Program-made: the position numbers and the translations under genes
DNA from: Symsagittifera roscoffensis
Lineage: Eukaryota > Xenacoelomorpha > Acoela > Convolutidae
Assembly: GCF_963678635.1 (NCBI RefSeq)
Contig: NC_087063.1
Span: 48,991,220 to 49,055,219, forward strand
Direction of reading: 5' to 3'
DNA length: 64,000 nucleotides
Notes under the pieces: generated by a model
Database searches by the model: none
What the model saw: the letters and a program-made list of their open reading frames with translations, nothing else
What the model was told of the DNA's origin: nothing
Shown: piece by piece, positions 9,401 to 18,400 of the stretch
How the letters are laid out: every line of letters starts with the position of its first letter
How positions within the stretch are numbered: position 1 is the stretch's first letter

Positions 9401-12400
9401 TTGATCGACTTCTAACTTCGAAAACGAAATTTAATTATCTAATTTTCCAGCGAAATTAAAATTACACCCTTTTATTCGGGTTCCTCAAATTGTGTTACTT
9501 TTATCAAAAAGGTGTCAACTATAAATTAGTTTAGAAATTCTGAGAGATTTAAGGCCGTCTGCTTTTTGTTGGAAATTTGAAAGTTTATTTTGCAGTATTT
9601 GGCAAATCAGCATGGTTCACTGACTGTTTTTAAACTCTCTGTTAGCTATGTTAGTTTTTTTCTCTTCATTCGGCTCGAAAAGTTCTGATTAAAATATATT
9701 GGCACAGATGCGTCTTTTTTTAGTCATTTGGGGAGAGTTGTTGTAGATTTTGCTATAGTGGTCGATTAAAAACGGATCGCCGCGGTCACGCCAACAGGTT
9801 GCGAGCTTGCCAACAGAGTGTAGGAGTCTTTATAAAATTTAGAGCCGGTTAACGCCCACCGGCAACCGGCAACCTTCAACCGAGAATCGGCTAAATTGGA
9901 AGTGAATGATTAGTCTAGTTTTTTCTTTTTTCCCCTCTTTTTTCCACGCAAAATTAGCAACCACATATAATTAGCGGAATGGGTTGAGTGATATATCATA
10001 TTAAATTGCCTTCAGTATTGATTTGAACGACCCTAAAGTATTCTCAGTATCAAGAAAAACTGCTTTAAAACTTTTGATTTTTATTTCAATTTCGAGCGAA
10101 TAATGCGTACAACAGCTTATCAATGCTTAATTTAAACCCTGAAAACTTATTTTTACGCAAGTTTTTTCGGTGCCATTTTTGGGAATCAAAAGTTTACAAA
10201 AATTCAAAAAGTTTCCGCAAAAAAAATTTAAAAAAAAACAAACAATTGATTTTTTTTGTTTCAAATTTGCCTTCATTACTATGACTGTTGAATATGCCTA
10301 AATTATAATTTTACATCAAATTTGTTTTTATCACAGCACGCAGAAAAACTACAACCTTGAAAAAATGTTTTTTTTTGTAGTTTTTTAAATAATATGGTCG
10401 GAACGTTCCGTGCTACTTGCACAGTAACCGGCTACCCTTGTTTTCATATAAATTGGATGTTTCACATAATCGGAAAACAGTTTGTGAGCGTCGATTACCC
10501 TCGCGTAGTAGCAAGTTTCCGAGAGATACCAGGGGTCACAGCCGAAGTCACATTGAGGACACATCACGAAGTCCTCTCCACTCTCGCAGATCTGCTCCCT
10601 GAAAGCAGAAAACAACTACCTCTTTCTTGTTGGATCAATTTCACTTGTTTGTTTTTCGGTCGCCGTTCTTTTTTATTTCCTACCTTTTCATGCCTTTTTC
10701 AAAAACCATGCTACAATACAAAACTGAGATCAAGTTGACTCTCATGATAGTTCTGTGAAACTTTTAGCATTAAGGAAAATAAGTGAGTTTGAAAATTTTT
10801 AATGGATTACAACAAGAGATAACAAAGAGGTTCAAAAAATGAAGGGAGATTCAAATTTGCTGAGTTCACTGCACGTAAAATTCAAATGCACTTGACGTAC
10901 GCAGCTGGATTGGAAAACATAGTGCCCACACTTATAAGGACCACGATTATGGCCACAAAAGAGGCGATCAACAGCCACGCAGTGTAGAAGCCCAGCCAGG
11001 CAAAGTAGAACGAAGTCTTTTCCCCAAAGTAGTCCCGGATGAGGTCTATGGGCTGATACTTGAACCACCGCTTAGGACTCGACCAGAAGAACTTGAGAAC
11101 TTGTCTTGAGTTCCAGAGGTAATTGTCATCGGCTATCTCTTCTGTTATTTTACAGGGTCCCTGAATAGAGAAATTAAAATTGATTGATATTTCAAGTTTT
11201 TCACTTTAGATGGTGACATCCAGTCGGAGATATTGATTATTTTCCAAAAATTATATTAGAGCGGGACAAGTTGGTGGGGATAGGGGTATAACTATTAAAT
11301 TGGGGTTGGGGCTATATCTAATAGGGGTATATCTAAGAAAAGAGAGGGGGGCTTATATGCTAAAGAGGTTTTTAAATACAATTTATCGACAATGGGAGCG
11401 ACGGACATAGGAGCATAGTTTCAGCTCATTGCGGAGAGCCGCTGTTGCACCCCTGTTTAAGATCTACATGCAACTTTGTGGTTAATTTTCTGGGATGGGT
11501 AAGGTTGTCTTACCCGCAAGCAGCGAGAAAAAGTGTGAAACGAGTTTTTTGTGTTCTTGAGATGAATTCATGTTTTAACAGATGGACAATCGGGCTATAC
11601 ACGTAACTAACACAGACTTGTGAAAAAAAGTGAACTAAAATATTGGGAGTGAACCATAAGAAATACCTATTGAGAAGAAAAACGATAAAGAATGTAGTTT
11701 GGCATCAAAATTTAATTTTAAATAGAATGAGGAAGCATCTTCTGGGATGAGAAACGGAGTGCAATTGGACTTACATCGTGGAGCGGATATGCAGCTGACA
11801 GTCCTGAGCTCTCGGTCAGTCGAATGTAGCCGACTTCACACTTCTTCCGAGAGCCGAACTCAGCCGAGTTCAAAATCTCGTGAGCCTGGAAGCAAGTCAG
11901 AATAAAAGCGGTTGAGTGGAAGCGCGAAGAAATAAAAAAACTCATAATTGCGAGAAATAAAACTGACTATTCTAATTCTATGACGAATTCTGAAGAAAGT
12001 TTGACTGTCATCAGAACCCAGGAATCTAAACAATCAAAAGTTTTTGTTCAGTCTTTTTTATAAGATGGATCGGAAGAATCGCCAATTGTTGCCTTTCTTA
12101 GCTTGAGAGTTGTAAGCTCATATTCAACGAATCTGTTCTAGATCAGAAAAAGAAGTTAAAACGAGCACCTTCATCAATATTAAATTTTATGAGCTTTTTT
12201 GAAAAATTTCGAAGCATTGTTTGTTTAAGAAGGCCGGATAGGCTATTGACATTTACCGAACTAAAGGACTGATAAAACTCGGTAAAATATCAGAGTTGAA
12301 TTAATTAAATACAACCGTAGTATGTATATAGAAGTAGAAAAGTAGAATAGACTTAGCCCAAACGGAATGAACTTTTATGTTTATAAAGTGTATAGGGTAG

Positions 12401-15400
12401 AGTAGGTCTGAATCGTATATCGATATACAGACAGATGAATTTAAGTTTAGAACCGTGTGAGATAACTTAGCACGTCTGGTGGGCGACCTTGGAGCCACTG
12501 CAATAACTGCAGCAATGTGTGCAACGTATAAACATGATATGTTATATGCGTGGCATGACATACCCGGGGCCAGATAAAAAAAATCTTACACGTACGATTT
12601 TTTTCCAAGATAAATAACACCACCACCTTGGTGGGAAACAAAAAACTTGAGAAAAAGTTTAACATTTAAGAGCAACAACAATAAGACAAAGTTTGAAGAA
12701 AGTTTGAAAAAAGTTTTAAACTAAGATTGATTAGATTAATCTTTGAAAACAATCCCTTTCGGAGACTGTTTATTTGGCGACGAACTAGATTGAACAAAAT
12801 CTTCGGCGTTTCTCCGAATAAAGCGACGCTTCGGGGTGATCGGGGAACTGTCTCCGATTTGACCGGGCTATGGGGAAGAGGCAGCGAATTCTTCCACTTC
12901 TTTTCGTGGCAAATTGGACTTCCGTAGCGAGCTGGGGCCTTTCTGTTTCGACCTGACGCCCTGGCACGCGAAGAAGAAGAAGTTTGTGACTCCAAATCGT
13001 CTTGCACCGCTGACTGTGGTGGTTCGAAATGGCTTGGGCTCCCTGAGCTAGCAAGAACTGGTTTTGAGAATTCTGACGTAACTGGACTTGGAGTTGGAGT
13101 CTCCGCTGTGGTGTCTGGGACGTCAGAATGGCGTACCGAGATCGGAGAGTTGGAGTTCGTGCAACTGCCGTGTCGGTAGCAGGCAAAGTGGCCACCGTCC
13201 TGTTCGACGCGTTGAGGCCTCCCATGGGCGAACCCGAAGGCAAAGACGGGTACAAGGGATTTGAAGGCGTTTGAGGAACGTGTTCTGCCGATGGCCCCTG
13301 AAAAAGGGTTGAAGTGACCCTCGGAGCCCGCTGAGGCGTAGACATAGACCGAGGAGATCTCCTGGGTGATTGAATACGTGATATTGCTTCTTGGATACAC
13401 GAGTCCGACAAAAGGACCACTGGTGGATCTGCCGACCGTTTATGAGAGGCTGGAACAATCGAATAGGACATCTTTGCGTAGGCATAGTATTCTGGCCTCT
13501 TGGCGCGATCTTTCGTGGAGGCAAAGTTTGTCCGACCCTGACTCCCCGAATGGGGGCTGCTGCTGACCTTTTAGCTAAAACCTCACGGTTATTAAAATTG
13601 CGTTTTAGAGCTATGTGTTTCTTCCGGAAAACTTTTCCCGTGTTCGCAATATACGTGTTATTTAATATACCTGTTGTTCGTGACCCGAACGATCTTGAAT
13701 TTTGCCGTTCTATAAAGTGGTTTTCCGGACTTTCTGTCAAGGCACTTTCTAAAAAATTTTACACTACCAGGACTATGTAAAAACAAAGACTCTAAATTAC
13801 TTGTACCGGTAGTTCTTTGACGCGACTGGCTGGGTGAGACCGTAGGTTCCCTGCTGGGTGCATCGGCAACGCGGTCTTAAAACCTCAGGGTACTTTTGCT
13901 GAGACCTGTTTGCAGAAAATTAGCAATCTCATTATTGCCTGACCCGAGCTCCTGCATCAATTTACGCCCAGTCTACACATTAATATTGCGTTTCAGCTAA
14001 CTCCACCGGTTAGCAGCGAGTGCGAGATCCTCAAGGGCTTTATATTGTTGGGTGTCAGCTATTTTCTGACCCGGAACAATTTTCTTGAAGCGCGAGGCCA
14101 CGTCTGGACTGGTTGAACCACGTTTCAGATCTTTCACCCTGTCCTGGCTATATTTTTGGCTGTGTCAATCTTCCGGTTTCAGGAGGCTCCGAGCTAGGGT
14201 ACTTTGATCTGAAGCCTTAGCAAGAATCCTATCCCTGGCCAAAGAAAGTTCCCTATTCGGTTTTCGACCAAAATGTACTTCAAAAGGAGATTTCTAAAAA
14301 GTTGCGTGCTTGGATTTGCTTAGTTCATCCAAGATCGCGTGGAGGACATGATTGAGACATTTATACTGAGGGCTAGATGCCTCTGTACTCAATTTATGTT
14401 TTATCGTCTGGATAGTCCGTTCCACTAGCCCACAGCCACAGCAACTGGACAGAACAAGTGATCGGTTCCCAATATTTTGCAACAATCCTTAAGCATAGCT
14501 TTTTTAAAACCGGAGCCGTGGTCTGTGCGTATAGATTTTGGTGTGCCGTGAATACGTATATATGCTTCCAGAAATTTGACTACTTTTTTGGAGCCGGTAT
14601 TTTTAAATAGTAGAACGGACGGGATTTTTGACTACCTGTCTACTGCCACCAAGATGAAAACTTCTTCCTTTTTTTGTCCTGTAGTGGGCCAGCAAAATCT
14701 AACTGTAATTCCTCATTAGGAGCGAAGAGGGATGGGAGCAGTAGCGAAGTTTTAAATGTGTGAGACGACTTCATGTTCTTACCGAATTTCGTCCTTTCCA
14801 TACAATTCTGACAATTTTCAACGATCTGTCGATTCATGTAGGGCCACCAAATGAGCTCGGCCGCCTCTATTCTGGCTTTTTGTCCGGGGTAAGATCAATG
14901 TAGCCGTGTCAAAATTGCCGACCTGAGCTTGAATAGTATTGCCAACTTATTATCAATGAGGGTGCAATTATCCACCACCAACGCTACTGGCGAAAACTGA
15001 GCGATGCACATGCCCTGTTTTGAGAAAGATTGAATATCGTTGTTTCGTTGTTTGAGATTGCCCTCCTCATCAGCACGAGAAACTCGTCTTCATCGGTTAG
15101 CTCTGCCAGTAACCTGACATCGAAAAAGCTGGGTAGAACCACAATCTCCTTCTTATCCTGTGAGATGAACGGCTTCGTTTTGATGGAACAAACTTCCTCA
15201 GTAGCGCGCAGCTAACGAGCCCGGTTGCCGACACTTTTCGATGAAATTCGCAATTGACTGTAGTGGTGTCCTAGGAGCTCCTTGACGAGTCTGACTTCTG
15301 AGAGACTGGAAGCGGTTGAACCTGAGCATTGGGACGAGAAGGCGTTGGGTTGATCGGAGCCGGGGTGTTGGGTGTGTCGTGACTAGTGCCCGCATCAAAG

Positions 15401-18400
15401 TTTTCGACGAAGTCTAGTAGGTTCTCTCGAACTGCTGTATTGTCGAGTAAGGCGGAAGCGTTGATAGGAGAACTCATATTGGAGTGCGATTGACCTACTG
15501 AATTTAAGTGAAAAATATAGCAAAACTGATTTGAGAATGACTTGATTCAGCATTGACTGGACGCAAATTTCAACCTTGATTCTGATTGGCTGAACCTGGA
15601 ATCGTATGACCGGTGGCCCTCTAGCAATTTGATGCCTTTATACGTCTTTTTTCTGATTGGCTTAGATTGCTCGCGAACGTGAACGTGATTGGTCAGTATT
15701 TCCGGTCAACGAACACCAATTAAGTGGTGGCAAATTACACGAAAACAGACTATACTCTAATTGGTCGATATTACTTGTTAAGCAAATAACTACCTCTTGC
15801 GGTGAACAACCGCAGAAATCTTTGTAGGCAGGCGATAAAATTTTGTCGCCCCCTACCGGCGTTTGCTCAAGAGATATGGTTGAATCTGATTGATCGATAC
15901 TAGGTGGATTTGAATATCCACCCTCACGCGAGTTATCACCGAAATTACCGTTGCCAAATGACCAATTAGCTGACATAGAACTCTCCACGGATATATTAGA
16001 AACAAATGTGTAATCGATGGGGCCCGGTGGCATTGCAGCGCCCGCCCTTATTAAATTACGCACTTGAGTGAAGTTTCCAATAGTTCTCATGACAAACAGT
16101 TCATCATAAACTGAACTAGGAGAGGCATTAAACGTAGGGTTTCGGGTAAGATAATCAGACATACCATGACTGGCACCAGGCACGTGCCTGATGTCGTAGT
16201 CGAACTGTAACAGCCTATCCGCCCAACGTGTTAAGCGTGACTGGTATGCTTAATTTCCTCTATATTCCTCTAGGGCCAAAATCATGGCTTTATGGTCTGT
16301 TAGTATCTCGAATTTATTGCATAGTAGATAAGTGCGAAAATGTTTACACGCCCAGACCACTGCTGGTAGTTCAAGTTGATTCGTACCGTATTTAAATTCC
16401 GCTGAGTTAAGAAAATGCGAGGCGAACAAAATAGGTACATACAAACCTGCATCTGTCTCTTGCTCCAGACATGCTCCTAAGCCACTGTGGCTGGCGTCAC
16501 ACTTCACGCGTCTTCTTTGCCGGTCGTGGTGGAACAAGCCAGTAATTTCTGCAATGAGTACCAGAAATTTCCGAAATGCAGCCTCCTGAGACTCATTCCA
16601 GACGAATTTCCTTTTATTGCAAAGCTTTAGTGATTCACGGAATTCGCACGTAAGGTTATGCAAACCAGGTATAAACTTCTGGAAGTGGTTGAGGATGCCC
16701 ATGAAGGACCGCAGTTGCTTGAGAGTTCTAGGAGCCTTCAGATTCCTGACTGTATCGATCTTGGAAATTTTGGATAGTAGCCTGATGAGTGGATATCAAA
16801 TCCCAGCCATTCGAGCTTTTCCACCGCGAATTCAGGCTTAGACAACTTCAACACAAAACCTTATTCGTCCAAGCGAGAGAGAATTTTATGGACAATTTCA
16901 TTATGTTGTGACAACGTCCCCGTACAGACCACAAGGATATCATCCAAATAGCACAGTCCCGGAAATCCTTGCGGCGTAAAATCCATCGCTTTTTGAAACT
17001 CGGACGGCATGTCCGTTAAACCGTGAAACCCAAGTGTTGAATCTGTATCTTCCTGTTGACTCTCCACAAATGATATTGAAATTACAATGAATTTTTGTCA
17101 TTTTCGAAATTTTTAATCAAACTGAACGCATTTTTTAAATCGAGTGAAGTAACAACACTGAACTAAAGACATCACTGTTAATGATCTGGGCGGCCGACTT
17201 GATTAGTTCCGGAATATTTGGCATCTGATACTTAATTTCTCAGATTTGCACATCGAGGGGATTGGCGTCCATGGCAAGCTTAATCGAGCCATCTTTCTTT
17301 GCGGTCATCTTAATGGGGTTGATGAAATGATCTCTAGTGCATTTATCGAGCTTCGTAATATGACCCTCCTTTGCCAGCGCCTTCAGCTCTTCTGACACGC
17401 GATCTTGAATATGGATTGGCACCTTCCGATCTTTAATTAGTCTAGGAATCAACGGGTCCATGAACTTGTGTGTACTTGATGAGACTTAGACCTGCCCAAT
17501 CGAGTGAACAATTGACGGAACTTCTTGACGAGGTGCGATTATCTCAGCTCAAGGGTTGAATTTTTCACCACATTCTGCACTCTCTTCATTTGGGGCGGAT
17601 TCCTCTGGATTGTATCTATTCCGACAGCATTTTGCAAATCTAGCCCCAACAAGCATCGTGTTTTGTTCTCGGAAACGAAGAACGTGGCGTTATGCTTTTT
17701 CCACCCACCAGACAGAGGTAGGGATTGTCAAACTACCGAAAGTCTTGATTGAGTTCTCGTTATTATCTACATAGGAAACCTCGTTAGGCAAATTTTGAAC
17801 ACTGTTAAGTGTAACCCAGGGATACTGCTGAAGTAAAACATCCGCTGCCCTTTTGTTTAAGGAGGAAACCGCGCTTCCCGTGTCTAATGTGGCGTGGAAT
17901 GATTTCGCATCCGAGCGCTACATCACACTCAAGTTACGAGGTGTTCCATGGTTGCATTTCAGTAGTTCTAAACTGAAAATTTGGACTCTGGACCGTTTGT
18001 TTCGTGACTGAATGCTGAGAATCCTATTCTCGGGTTCGCTGTCGTCGTCTTGATCCAACACAATAACATCAATTTCAGTTTCCAGACCTGCCTGTGCATC
18101 CTCCTCATCCACACGATTGACTCGACGTTTAGAGTTATATACTTTAGCAAAATGTCCTTTTTTCTTACACGACCGGCACTCTACATCTCGTGCTGGGCAA
18201 TTTTTTCGATGATCAGTTGAAAACGTATTACCACAGAAATAACACGACCTAGATGGGTTTTGATTTTTTCGGTCCGGGGCGTTCTGTTTGTGGGAAGAAG
18301 GTTGACCACCACCCCGACGCGATTGTATTCAAAAAGCTTGTTTTATTTTAGGTAAACTAAAAGATGAAGCGTTCTTGTTATCAGGTAGTATTTTCCGTAG

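Noticed and set aside
10832-11068. 78-codon minus-strand ORF at exon 9
   Set aside because: Wrong frame: the anoctamin frame over the same bases gives the conserved membrane segment.
13391-13780. 129-codon plus-strand ORF
   Set aside because: Antisense to the G2 polyprotein tail, whose minus-strand frames carry the gypsy end motif.
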